Shown here: positions 1-7,153 of the stretch, in pieces | How the letters are laid out: the number at the start of each line of letters is the position of its first letter | Position numbering within the stretch: position 1 is the stretch's first letter | Source: Chromatiales bacterium | GTDB taxonomy: Bacteria > Pseudomonadota > Gammaproteobacteria > CAMYNG01 | Assembly: GCA_026990045.1 (NCBI GenBank) | Contig: JALSIK010000286.1 | Location: 1 to 14,226, forward strand | Direction of reading: 5' to 3' | DNA: 14,226 nt | Program-made: the position numbers and the translations under genes | Notes under the pieces: generated by a model | What the model saw: the letters and a program-made list of their open reading frames with translations, nothing else | Told to the model about the DNA's origin: nothing | Databases searched by the model: none

Positions 1-315
1 GCGCACCAGGCGGTCGATGTCATGAACATGAGTCGCGAAAAGACCCAGACCGTCGTGGCGCAGGCCACGAAGGCGGGCGAGTCGCTGGCGACCATCTCGG
101 AAGCGGTGAAGCGGATCGATGAAATGAGCACGCAGATCGCCAGCGCGGCCGAGGAGCAGACCGTGACCTCGGAGGAGATCAACCGGAACATCACCAGCAT
201 CAACCAGATGGCCAACGAGACGTCCGCCGGGGCGCACCAGACGGCGTCGGCCAGCGAGCAGCTCGCGCAGCTCGCGGCGAAGCTCCAGGGCGTGGTGGCG
301 CAGTTCAAGATTTGA
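1..315 (+). CDS. Methyl-accepting chemotaxis protein, C-terminal fragment
   Basis: This is the last 104 codons of a chemoreceptor whose beginning lies outside the window. The visible part is the descending arm of the cytoplasmic coiled-coil hairpin, with heptad-like Ala/Ser/Gln/Glu-rich sequence. It contains the motif IASAAEEQTVTSEEINRNI, typical of the C-terminal methylation helix where CheR and CheB modify Glu/Gln pairs. It ends LQGVVAQFKI, a common MCP terminus, and shows no C-terminal CheR-tethering pentapeptide. The signalling tip that contacts CheA and CheW and any ligand-binding domain are missing, so the stimulus cannot be inferred. The stop TGA is at 313-315. No che genes are visible, so it looks like a stand-alone receptor. 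The family call is firm; the specific role is unknown. Confidence 0.93.
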   Translation, partial: AHQAVDVMNMSREKTQTVVAQATKAGESLATISEAVKRIDEMSTQIASAAEEQTVTSEEINRNITSINQMANETSAGAHQTASASEQLAQLAAKLQGVVAQFKI

Positions 316-416
316 AGGAGGCGCCGGGACAGGGAAGGCCGACGGGGTTCCCGGAGGGGCCGGTGGCGCGCGGGCCGGGTCGCCGGCGGGGATGGGGACC
401 GGGCCCAGGCATCAAG

Positions 417-440
417 AAGGAAGGAAGGAAGGAAGGAAGG
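417..440 (+). repeat. Tetranucleotide tandem repeat, six AAGG units
   Basis: Six perfect AAGG units run from 417 to 440. They are preceded by a degenerate AAGA and followed by GAGGGAG. The tract is just upstream of the likely start of the outer-membrane protein gene and merges into its GGGAGGG ribosome binding site. Tetranucleotide repeats at 5' ends of surface-protein genes are known slippage sites in Haemophilus and Neisseria; whether this tract varies here is not known. Confidence 0.85.
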
Positions 441-445
441 GAGGG
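439..445 (+). promoter_or_regulatory. Ribosome binding site deciding the TTG start at 450
   Basis: GGGAGGG (439-445) contains GGAGG and ends 4 bases before TTG at 450. The alternative ATG at 468 is 22 bases away. Spacing therefore favours the TTG, although the ATG also yields a good signal peptide. Confidence 0.5.
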
Positions 446-449
446 AGCG

Positions 450-1583
450 TTGAGAAGCCACGCGCCCATGGCGCCACGGGCGTCCGTGCCGGGTCGCCGT
501 GCCGCGTCCCCTCTGCGCCGGCGCGTGGGCGGGTGGGGCCTGCCCGCCGTGCTGCTCGCCGCGGGGCTGGGCCTGGCGCCGCCGCCGGTGCCCGCCGCCT
601 CCGAGCTGCTGGTGTTTCCGCAGGTGACGGGCTACGCCCGCGACGGGGCCGGCGCCGCCGGCGGCGGGGTGCGGCGGGAGCTGGTCCCGGAGGTAGACCT
701 GTTTGCCGCCGGCCGCCGCGCCGCGTTCCGCTACCTGGCCGAGCTGGTCCTGGCCGAGGACGAGGCGGAGCTGGAACGCCTGCAGCTGGGATGGGCGCCG
801 CGTCCCGGCCTGGTGCTGTGGGCGGGCCGGTTCCACAATCCGCTGGATTACTGGCACAGCCAGTATCACCACGGGGATTTCCTCCAGCCTTCCATCACCC
901 ACCCGGGCATCGTGGCCTTCGAGAAGGACTCGGGGCCGCTGCCCCAGCACCTGGCGGGCGTCATGGTACAGGGGAGCCGCGCCAGGGGAGACGGCGCACT
1001 GCAGTATGTCGTGGCCCTGGCCGCCGGGCCCGAGATGGGCGGCGGCCGGCTGGTGCCGCTCTCCCTGGAGCGCCCCGGCGCCGGGCGCCACCGCCCCGGC
1101 CTCACCCTGCGCCTGTCGCGCCAGTGGCTGGGGGCGGGCAGCGCCGAGCTGGGGGCGTTTGCCGGGGACTACCGCATTCCCTTCGCCGGCCGCGCGGCGG
1201 GCGGCGTCCGGCTGCGCGTGGGCGGAGTCTATTTCAACCACGAGGGCCCTCGGCACCGGGTGACGGGGGCCCTGTTCCACGTGCGCAACCGGGTGGATGA
1301 CGCGGGCACGCGCCGCGGCGGCGCCTTCCAGAGCGGCTACCTGCACGGGGAACGCGCCCTCGCCGGGACCTGGACCGCCTACGGGCAATGGACCGCGACC
1401 CATGACGCCGCCCGCGATCCCTACCTGGCCCTGCTGCCCGGCTTCGTCCGCCAGCGCGCCACCGCGGGGCTGCGCTGGGATTTCACCCGGCGCCAGGCGC
1501 TCAAGCTGGAGCTGTCCCGCGTTCGCCCCCGGGATGGGGTCGTCAACGAGCTGGCCGTCCAGTGGAGCGCCGCCTTCCCATGA
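450..1583 (+). CDS. Predicted outer-membrane beta-barrel (porin-like) protein of unknown function
   Basis: With the TTG start at 450 the product is 377 residues; from ATG at 468 it is 371. An Arg-rich segment is followed by a hydrophobic stretch (GLPAVLLAAGLGLA) and a likely signal peptidase site near PVPAAS, so export is expected. The mature part alternates polar and hydrophobic residues in many short strands, as in beta-barrels. A His/Tyr-rich segment, FHNPLDYWHSQYHHGDFLQ, about one third along may form a loop or plug. I recall similar sequences as uncharacterised or porin-like proteins in gammaproteobacteria, but no named family is certain. Its stop overlaps the next start (ATGA), so it is probably translated together with the binding protein and GGDEF-EAL gene, perhaps as their outer-membrane component. 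The frame stays open upstream to 312, but that sequence is unlike a signal peptide. Confidence 0.72.
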   Translation: MRSHAPMAPRASVPGRRAASPLRRRVGGWGLPAVLLAAGLGLAPPPVPAASELLVFPQVTGYARDGAGAAGGGVRRELVPEVDLFAAGRRAAFRYLAELVLAEDEAELERLQLGWAPRPGLVLWAGRFHNPLDYWHSQYHHGDFLQPSITHPGIVAFEKDSGPLPQHLAGVMVQGSRARGDGALQYVVALAAGPEMGGGRLVPLSLERPGAGRHRPGLTLRLSRQWLGAGSAELGAFAGDYRIPFAGRAAGGVRLRVGGVYFNHEGPRHRVTGALFHVRNRVDDAGTRRGGAFQSGYLHGERALAGTWTAYGQWTATHDAARDPYLALLPGFVRQRATAGLRWDFTRRQALKLELSRVRPRDGVVNELAVQWSAAFP

Positions 1584-2041
1584 CGGTCCGGCGCCTGGTC
1601 CTGGTCCTGTGCTGCCTGCTGGCCACGGCCCTGCTCCCCGCCTCCCCGCAGCAGGGAGAGCGGCGGCTCGTGCTGGCCGCGGGGGCCACCACCACCGTGC
1701 CGCCGCTGACCCTGGGGGAGCTGCGCCGGGCCTACCTGGGGATGCCGGTGGAGAAGGACGGTGTCCGCATCGTCCCCCTGCTGAATGCCGGTGACCCGGT
1801 GCTCTACCAAGTGTTCCTGCAAAAGATCATGTTCATGTCGGCCCCGGCCTACGAGCGGCGGCGGCTGTCCGGCACCCTGCAGGGCGGGGGGCAGCGCCTG
1901 CGCGAGTACGAGACGCCGGGTGGCCTGGCGGCGGCGCTGCTGGCCACGCCGGGGGCGGTCACCTACATGTGGGCGGAGACGGTGCAGGCCACGCCCGGCC
2001 TGCGCGAGGTGCAGACGCTGTGGCGCGGCCGCGTCGAGTAG
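1580..2041 (+). CDS. Small periplasmic substrate-binding-like protein (PstS-like fold)
   Basis: This is a 153-residue protein. ATG at 1580 overlaps the upstream stop as ATGA, with GGAG at 1564-1567; a GTG at 1562 is a weaker alternative. Residues 1-20 or so are a signal peptide (MTVRRLVLVLCCLLATALLPAS). The mature part has features of the short proteins annotated as phosphate ABC transporter substrate-binding proteins: LTLGELRRAYLGM near the N-terminus, a central IVPLLNAGDPVLYQVFLQKIM segment, and LLATPGAVTYMWAE near the end, resembling the PGAIGY element of PstS-like proteins. At about half the length of true PstS, and with no ABC transporter genes beside it, a transport role is doubtful. 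Its place between an outer-membrane protein and a periplasm-facing c-di-GMP protein suggests a sensory ligand-binding accessory. The ligand is unknown. Confidence 0.75.
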   Translation: MTVRRLVLVLCCLLATALLPASPQQGERRLVLAAGATTTVPPLTLGELRRAYLGMPVEKDGVRIVPLLNAGDPVLYQVFLQKIMFMSAPAYERRRLSGTLQGGGQRLREYETPGGLAAALLATPGAVTYMWAETVQATPGLREVQTLWRGRVE

Positions 2042-2046
2042 CCACG

Positions 2047-4005
2047 GTGCTGCGCGGTTTCACCGCGCGGCTCCTGCTGGGAGTGCTGGCCATCCACGCG
2101 GTGCTGCTGCCGCTGCTGTTCGGCGGGGTGCTGTACCTGGTGGAACGCACCTACCAGGACCAGTTCGTGGACCACGTGCGTTCCGACGCCCACCTGCTCG
2201 CCGTGCTGGCCGGGCAGGTGGAAAGGCGCTGGCTGCAGGGTGTGATGGAGGAACTGGTGCTGTCGGGCCACGTCCTGTTCGTCCGCCTGGTGGATGCCTC
2301 GGGCCGCGTGGTGGCCGCCGCCGGGGAGCAGGACGGGCCGTTCCGGGAGGACTTCTTCTTCGGCCAGCACGGGGACGGGGTCTACCACATCGAGCTGCCG
2401 CTGCTCGGCGGCGAGGCGGGCGGGCGCCGGCTGCGCCTGGGTTACGACGAGGCGCCGGCGCGCGCCCAGATCGCGCGGGCCTGGCGGCGGGGACTGGGCC
2501 TGGCGGCGGCCTACGTGTTTCTCACCGTCGTCCTGGTGGCGTTCTGGGGGCGCCGCATGAGCCGGCCGCTGCTGCGCCTGCGCCAGGCCTCGCGCAGCAT
2601 CGCCCGCGGCCGTTTCGACGAGTCCCTGGACGTGGAAAGCAGCCTGGCGGAGATCCGCAGCCTGGCCGAGGACCTCGACCACATGCGCCGGGAGCTGGTC
2701 AGCCAGGCCCGCCACCTGGAGCACCTGGCCATGCACGACCCGCTCACCGGCCTGCCCAACCGGGCCCTGTTCCGGGATCGCCTGCGGCAGGCCCTCCAGG
2801 CGAGCCGGCGCCGTCCCGCGCCGTTTGCCGTTTTCATCATCGACCTGGACCGCTTCAAGGAGATCAACGACACCCTGGGACACAATACCGGCGACCGGCT
2901 GCTGCAGCAGGTGGCATCGCGCCTGGCGGCCCAGGTGCGGGATGCCGACACCGTGGCCCGCCTCGGCGGTGACGAGTTCGCCCTGCTGCTGCCGTCGCTG
3001 GGGCGCGAACATGCGCCGGCGGTGGCGCGCAAGATCGTGGATGCACTGGCGGTGCCGTGCCGGGTGGAGGGCCGGGTGCTGGAGGTGGGGGCCAGCGTCG
3101 GGGTCGCCCTCCATCCCGAGCACGGGGCGAGCGCCAGCGATCTCATGCGGCGTGCCGACGTGGCCATGTACGCGGCCAAGCGGGACGGGTGCGGGTTCGC
3201 GCTCTACGATCCGGACCTGGACCGGCACAGCCTCCAGCAGCTCACGCTCACGTCGGAACTGCGCCGCGCCATCGAGCGCGGCGAACTGGTGGTGCATTAC
3301 CAGCCCCAGCTCGACCTGGCGCGGGGGCGGATTTCCGGGGTCGAGGCCCTCGTGCGCTGGCAGCACCCGGAGCACGGCCCCATCCCGCCGGACGATTTCA
3401 TCCCGGCCGCGGAGCAGACCGGGCTGATCGCGCCGCTGACCGAGGCGGTGCTGGCGGCGGCCGTGCGCGATTGCCGGGCCTGGCGGGAAGCGGGGCATCC
3501 GCTGCGGCTGGCGGTCAACCTGTCGGCCTACAGCCTCCGCGGCGACGGGGCCTTCGAGCGGCTGGGCGCCATCATCCGCGCCGGGGGCCTGCCCCGCGGC
3601 ACGCTGGTCCTGGAACTCACCGAGAGCGCCCTGCTGGGCATTCCCTTGAGGGTGATGGAGAAGCTGGCCTTCTTCGAGCATCTCGGCGTGCCGATCTCCA
3701 TAGACGACTTCGGCTCCGGGTATTCGCCCCTGATGTACCTGAAGCGGCTGCCCGTGTGCGAGCTCAAGATCGGCAAGTCCTTCGTGATGGAGATGGCGCG
3801 GGACGACAGCGATGCCGCCATCGTCCGCGGTGTCGCGGGCCTGGCCCACACCCTGGGGCTCACCGTGGTGGCGGAAGGGGTGGAGGATGCACGGACCCTG
3901 GAGATGGTGCGGGCCCTGGGCTGCGACACCGCCCAGGGTTACCACGTGGGCCGGCCCATGCCGGCCGGCGAGCTCTTGTCCTGGCTCCGGGACCGGGCCG
4001 GGTGA
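2047..4005 (+). CDS. Membrane GGDEF-EAL protein (diguanylate cyclase/c-di-GMP phosphodiesterase)
   Basis: From the GTG at 2047, 5 bases after the upstream stop and with only a weak GAG as ribosome site, the product is 652 residues. Order: membrane helix (about 8-30), periplasmic domain of about 110 residues, second helix (about 150-172), HAMP linker, GGDEF domain (about 225-390) and EAL domain (about 405-650). GGDEF is intact at 307-311, and the RxxD inhibitory site (R298-D301) lies exactly five residues before it, so synthesis and product inhibition look possible. The EAL domain keeps Glu433, the NLS and ELTES motifs, Asp553-Asp554, Lys574, Glu610 (AEGVE) and Gln630. However, the K-I-D motif reads K-I-G, with Gly at 576. 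The protein probably reads a periplasmic signal, perhaps through the upstream binding protein. Which activity dominates cannot be told. Confidence 0.95.
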   Translation: MLRGFTARLLLGVLAIHAVLLPLLFGGVLYLVERTYQDQFVDHVRSDAHLLAVLAGQVERRWLQGVMEELVLSGHVLFVRLVDASGRVVAAAGEQDGPFREDFFFGQHGDGVYHIELPLLGGEAGGRRLRLGYDEAPARAQIARAWRRGLGLAAAYVFLTVVLVAFWGRRMSRPLLRLRQASRSIARGRFDESLDVESSLAEIRSLAEDLDHMRRELVSQARHLEHLAMHDPLTGLPNRALFRDRLRQALQASRRRPAPFAVFIIDLDRFKEINDTLGHNTGDRLLQQVASRLAAQVRDADTVARLGGDEFALLLPSLGREHAPAVARKIVDALAVPCRVEGRVLEVGASVGVALHPEHGASASDLMRRADVAMYAAKRDGCGFALYDPDLDRHSLQQLTLTSELRRAIERGELVVHYQPQLDLARGRISGVEALVRWQHPEHGPIPPDDFIPAAEQTGLIAPLTEAVLAAAVRDCRAWREAGHPLRLAVNLSAYSLRGDGAFERLGAIIRAGGLPRGTLVLELTESALLGIPLRVMEKLAFFEHLGVPISIDDFGSGYSPLMYLKRLPVCELKIGKSFVMEMARDDSDAAIVRGVAGLAHTLGLTVVAEGVEDARTLEMVRALGCDTAQGYHVGRPMPAGELLSWLRDRAG

Positions 4006-4029
4006 GCCGTCCCGCCCCGGGCCCGGTCC
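3990..4029. terminator. GC-rich hairpin between convergent genes
   Basis: GGACCGGGCC (3990-3999) pairs perfectly with GGCCCGGTCC (4020-4029). GGG at 4000-4002 can extend the stem with CCC at 4016-4018 across a one-base bulge. The stop of the GGDEF-EAL gene is in the loop, and the stop of the opposite gene starts 7 bases beyond. There is no T-run on either side, so it is not a canonical intrinsic terminator. It may still act as a bidirectional transcript-end structure. Confidence 0.45.
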
Positions 4030-4036
4030 GCGGGTG

Positions 4037-5953
4037 TCAGGCCACCGCCATGCGCCGGTCCTGGTACCGCTCCCAGGCGAACATGGCGGCGATGAGGGCC
4101 ACCACGCCGGCCTGGGCCAGCAGGGTCTCCAGGGTGGGATAGATCCCCAGCAGCTCGAAGCGGAAGAACCGCACCGGGTCCGCCGGCAGCATGCCGGCCT
4201 CCTGCAGCGCCGCCACCCCGTGGCCGGCGAAGGCGAAGGCCAGCAGCAGCATGATGAACGAGTTGACGTTGAAGAACAGCTTCAGCGGCAGGCGCATGGA
4301 GGAGCGCAGGATCACCCAGGCCAGTATCCCCAGCGCCGCGGCGGCGGCGCCGATGCCGCTCCACACCGCGTCCTCGGCCCCCGGCTCCAGTTGCAGCCAC
4401 AGGGCCTGGTAGAACAGGACCGTCTCGAAGGCCTCGCGGTAGACGGCGAGAAACGCCGCCCCGGCCAGCAGCCACAGGGCGCGCCCGTGGAGGGCGGCGT
4501 GGATCTTGTCGCGCACGTAGGCCTGCCAGCGCTGGGCGTGGGTCTTGTTGTGGAGCCAGAAGCCCACGTAGAGCAGGACCGCGGTGGCCGCCAGGGCGGT
4601 GAGCCCCTCGGTGAGTTCGCGCCCGGCGCCGCTGATTTGCACCACGTAGCTGGAGACCCCCCACGTGATGCCCCCCAGCGCCAGGGCCGCGATCCAGCCG
4701 GCGTGGAGGTAGCGCAGGGCATCCCGCCGCCCGGCGCGGATGAGCACCGTGGCGATGGCGGCCAGCAGGAGGATGGCCTCCAGGCCCTCGCGCAGCAGGA
4801 TGACCGCGGCGGCGACGAAGGCCGCGGCGGGGGACAGCGCGCCCTCGCCCAGGGTCTGCCGCACGCGTTCCAGGGCGGCCACCGCCTGGGCCCGCGCGGC
4901 CTCCACCTGGTCGGCGCCGGCGCCGTCGCGGATGAGCTTGCGGTGGCGCAGCATGGCCGCCTCGGTCTCGCGCAGGAGGCCGGCGTCCAGGCTGCGCAGC
5001 GCGGGCTCGGCCAGCTCGAAGCCTTCCAGGTAGGCGCGCAGGGCGAGCTGGTAGGCCGCCCTGGCATCGCCGGCGGCGTAGGCCTCGCGGCTGGTTTCCA
5101 GCAGCTTGAGCGCGGTGGCCACGTGGTCCGCCTGGTCCGCGCGCACGGCATCCTCCGGGTGGTGTCGCAGCCAGGCCATGAGGACCCGGCCGCCGTCGCC
5201 GAACCGCCTGCCGGCCTCGCCGGGGGTGAGCTGGACCAGTTGCTCCGGCGAGCGCAAGGGAGCCAGGGCCGGGTCGGCCAGCAGCGGGCGGGCGGCTTCC
5301 GGCGCCGGGGGCGGGAAGGCCATGGCCCCCACGTAGAAGGCCAGGTCCCAGCGCCGGGCGTCGCTCAGCTCGCCGTAGCCGCGCATGGCGGTGCCTTCCA
5401 CGCCCAGGGTGATGGCGTTGTACAGCCCCAGCAGGCTGCGGGCCCCGGCCCGTTCCCGGTCGTGGAAATCGATGGGCGGGGGATCCATCCCCGCCGCGGC
5501 GGGGCCGTCGCCGCGCCCCTCCGGGCCGTGGCAGGCGGCGCACTGCTGGGCGTAGAGCCGGGCACCCCGCTCCAGGTCCGGGGTGCGGCGCGGGGCCAGG
5601 CGCACCGGGTAGGCCCGCAGCAGGGCCTGGCGCAGGTCCGCCAGCGCCGCCACCACCGCCTCCGGCGCGGCCCGCTCCTGGACCAGGCGGGCCACGCGCC
5701 GGGCCCGGGCCTGGAGCCGGGCCTGGGCCTGGTGCGGGGGCAGGGCCGCGATGAGATCGCCCGCGCGCTGCGAGAACTCCACCATCTCGGCGTACTCGCC
5801 CTCGTTGGTGACCCGGCCGCCGGCCACGGTGCCGGGGTAGTCCACCGCCATGTAATCCAGCAGGTGGAGGACGCGGGCCAGTTGTTCGGTTTCACCGGCC
5901 GCGGCCAGGGAGGCGGAGCACAGGAGCACCAGTGCCATGAGTGCGCGCAGCAT
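4037..5953 (-). CDS. Cytochrome c/FTR1 fusion iron permease
   Basis: The 638-residue product begins with a signal peptide (about 1-20). A helical periplasmic region (about 20-120) follows, then a class I cytochrome c domain with CAACH at 138-142 and a likely Met ligand at 190 (GTAMRGY). After a further helical stretch comes an FTR1 permease domain from about residue 375 with around seven membrane helices. The two REXXE motifs of FTR1, where the glutamates carry iron, are REGLE (388-392) and REAFE (506-510). FTR1 proteins import iron, usually with oxidation of Fe(II) by a partner; here the fused heme domain may take the electron. Length and layout fit the known cytochrome c/FTR1 family. It ends convergent with the GGDEF-EAL gene and has its own Fur-like promoter. 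The start ATG at 5953 has GGTGGGA close upstream; ATG at 5938 is an alternative. No separate iron-binding partner gene is visible. Confidence 0.93.
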   Translation of the reverse strand: MLRALMALVLLCSASLAAAGETEQLARVLHLLDYMAVDYPGTVAGGRVTNEGEYAEMVEFSQRAGDLIAALPPHQAQARLQARARRVARLVQERAAPEAVVAALADLRQALLRAYPVRLAPRRTPDLERGARLYAQQCAACHGPEGRGDGPAAAGMDPPPIDFHDRERAGARSLLGLYNAITLGVEGTAMRGYGELSDARRWDLAFYVGAMAFPPPAPEAARPLLADPALAPLRSPEQLVQLTPGEAGRRFGDGGRVLMAWLRHHPEDAVRADQADHVATALKLLETSREAYAAGDARAAYQLALRAYLEGFELAEPALRSLDAGLLRETEAAMLRHRKLIRDGAGADQVEAARAQAVAALERVRQTLGEGALSPAAAFVAAAVILLREGLEAILLLAAIATVLIRAGRRDALRYLHAGWIAALALGGITWGVSSYVVQISGAGRELTEGLTALAATAVLLYVGFWLHNKTHAQRWQAYVRDKIHAALHGRALWLLAGAAFLAVYREAFETVLFYQALWLQLEPGAEDAVWSGIGAAAAALGILAWVILRSSMRLPLKLFFNVNSFIMLLLAFAFAGHGVAALQEAGMLPADPVRFFRFELLGIYPTLETLLAQAGVVALIAAMFAWERYQDRRMAVA

Positions 5954-5987
5954 GAATTCCCACCGTGACGCAGGGTTATAAGAGAAT

Positions 5988-6006
5988 ATGAATGAGAACG
6001 ATTATA
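5988..6006 (-). promoter_or_regulatory. Candidate Fur box over the promoter of the FTR1 gene
   Basis: The 19 bases read ATGAATGAGAACGATTATA on the plus strand and match about 12 of 19 positions of the Fur consensus GATAATGATAATCATTATC, including the GAGAA...ATTAT core. They overlap a perfect minus-strand -10 hexamer, so bound Fur-Fe would block the polymerase. The site lies 34 bases upstream of the start of an iron permease, where Fur control is expected. It stands out as an AT-rich island in GC-rich surroundings. Confidence 0.68.
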
Positions 6007-6029
6007 CTTTGCATCACGTTCCGGGGGAA
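6001..6029 (-). promoter_or_regulatory. Sigma-70 promoter of the FTR1 gene
   Basis: On the minus strand, TATAAT (6001-6006) is a perfect -10 element. At 17 bases spacing the -35 position holds TTCCCC (6024-6029), only 3 of 6 matches. The predicted start is near 5994, giving a leader of about 40 bases. The -35 region lies inside the last codons of anmK. Confidence 0.55.
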
Positions 6030-7138
6030 GGGGCGCCGTGGACGGCGCCCAGGAGCACCGGTCGCGCGGCCCCGGTGACGCCGGGCAGGTTGGCCGGCCG
6101 GCCGGCCAAGCGCTCCCGGGCCAGCCAGGCGAAGGCGGCCGCCTCCACCCAGCGGGGATCCAGGCCCAGCGCCCCGGTGTCGCCCACGGTGCGCCCGGGC
6201 AGGCGGGCGCCGAGCCGGGCCATGAGCCGGCTGTTGCGCGCGCCGCCCCCACAGACGTAGACCGCCGCCCCCGGGGGGGCATGGCGTTCCACGGCATGGG
6301 CGATGCTGGCGGCGGTGAGCTCGCACAGGGTGGCCTGGACGTCTTCCGGGGCGAGGCCGCCATGGTGCGCAAGGTGGCGCTCCAGCCAGTCCTCGTTGAA
6401 GCGCTCGCGGCCGGTGCTCTTGGGCGGCGGTCTTTCGAAGTAGGCATCACCCAGCAGGGTCTCCAGCAGGCCCGGGATCACCGAGCCACTCGCCGCCCAG
6501 GCGCCGCCGTCGTCGTAGGGCGCGCCCAGGTGGCGCTGCGCCCACAGGTCCATGAGGACGTTGCCGGGGCCGGTGTCGAAGCCGGTCACCGGGGCGGCGG
6601 GGTCGGCGGGCAGCACGGTGAGGTTGGCCATGCCGCCGATGTTCACCACCACCCGGTCTTCGCCGGGGTCGCGGAAGCAGGCGGCGTGGAAGGCCGGGGC
6701 CAGGGGCGCGCCCTGGCCGCCCGCGGCCAGGTCGGCGCGGCGGAAGTCGGCCACGGTGGTGATGCCCGTGCGCAGGGCGATGATGGCGGGATTGCCGATC
6801 TGGAGGGTGTTGGCCTGCGGCGGGTCCGGGCAGTGGCGCACGGTCTGGCCGTGGCTGCCCACGGCGTGCACCGCGGCCGGCTCCACGCCGGCCCCCGCCA
6901 GCAGCGCCAGCACCGCCCGGGCCAGGGCCTCGCCCAGGGCGGTGTCGGCCGCCAGCAGACGGTGGATCTCGTCCTCGCCGGGCCGGGTCAGGGCGGCCAG
7001 CCCGGCGCGCAGGTCCGGTGCCAGGGGGGTGGAGCGCGCGGCCAGCAGGCGGGGCCGGTTGCCGTGGAACTCCACCAGCACGGCGTCCACGGCATCCAGG
7101 CTGGTGCCGGTCATCAGCCCCACGTAGGGGTGCGCCAT
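6014..7138 (-). CDS. anmK: Anhydro-N-acetylmuramic acid kinase
   Basis: AnmK is a cytoplasmic enzyme of murein recycling. It opens and phosphorylates 1,6-anhydro-MurNAc with ATP, giving MurNAc-6-phosphate. The 374 residues match the usual family length of about 370. The N-terminal phosphate-binding motif reads GLMTGTSLDAVDAVLVEF (the more usual form is MSGTSLDG). Further markers are SHGQTVRH, NIGGMANLTVL and GFDTGPGNVLMD, whose Asp188 aligns with the catalytic Asp of the family. The C-terminal VCGGGARNSRLMARL completes the actin/hexokinase-like fold. The gene starts 15 bases after the mepM-type gene and is probably cotranscribed with it. The ATG at 7138 has no clear Shine-Dalgarno sequence. 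The stop lies immediately beside the FTR1 promoter, so anmK and the permease are on one strand but appear separately controlled. Confidence 0.96.
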   Translation of the reverse strand: MAHPYVGLMTGTSLDAVDAVLVEFHGNRPRLLAARSTPLAPDLRAGLAALTRPGEDEIHRLLAADTALGEALARAVLALLAGAGVEPAAVHAVGSHGQTVRHCPDPPQANTLQIGNPAIIALRTGITTVADFRRADLAAGGQGAPLAPAFHAACFRDPGEDRVVVNIGGMANLTVLPADPAAPVTGFDTGPGNVLMDLWAQRHLGAPYDDGGAWAASGSVIPGLLETLLGDAYFERPPPKSTGRERFNEDWLERHLAHHGGLAPEDVQATLCELTAASIAHAVERHAPPGAAVYVCGGGARNSRLMARLGARLPGRTVGDTGALGLDPRWVEAAAFAWLARERLAGRPANLPGVTGAARPVLLGAVHGAPSPGT

Positions 7139-7153
7139 GGCCGCAGCGGCCCG

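Noticed and set aside
315..321. A perfect AAGGAGG right after the chemoreceptor stop
   Set aside because: No ATG, GTG or TTG lies at a usable distance downstream, so it does not support a gene start there.
392..1300. A second plus-strand frame starting at ATG 392 and passing through the AAGG repeat
   Set aside because: The product is Arg/Gly/Pro-rich without a signal peptide or fold. It is relevant only as a possible alternative start after repeat slippage.
1963..3945. A 660-codon open frame on the minus strand opposite the GGDEF-EAL gene
   Set aside because: The plus strand has unmistakable GGDEF and EAL motifs. The antisense product is rich in His, Gln, Gly and Pro with no domain, as expected from GC-biased codons read backwards.
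3812..5968. A 718-codon open frame on the plus strand across the FTR1 gene
   Set aside because: The minus strand encodes a signal peptide, heme motif and REXXE motifs. The plus frame is low-complexity and runs across two real genes.
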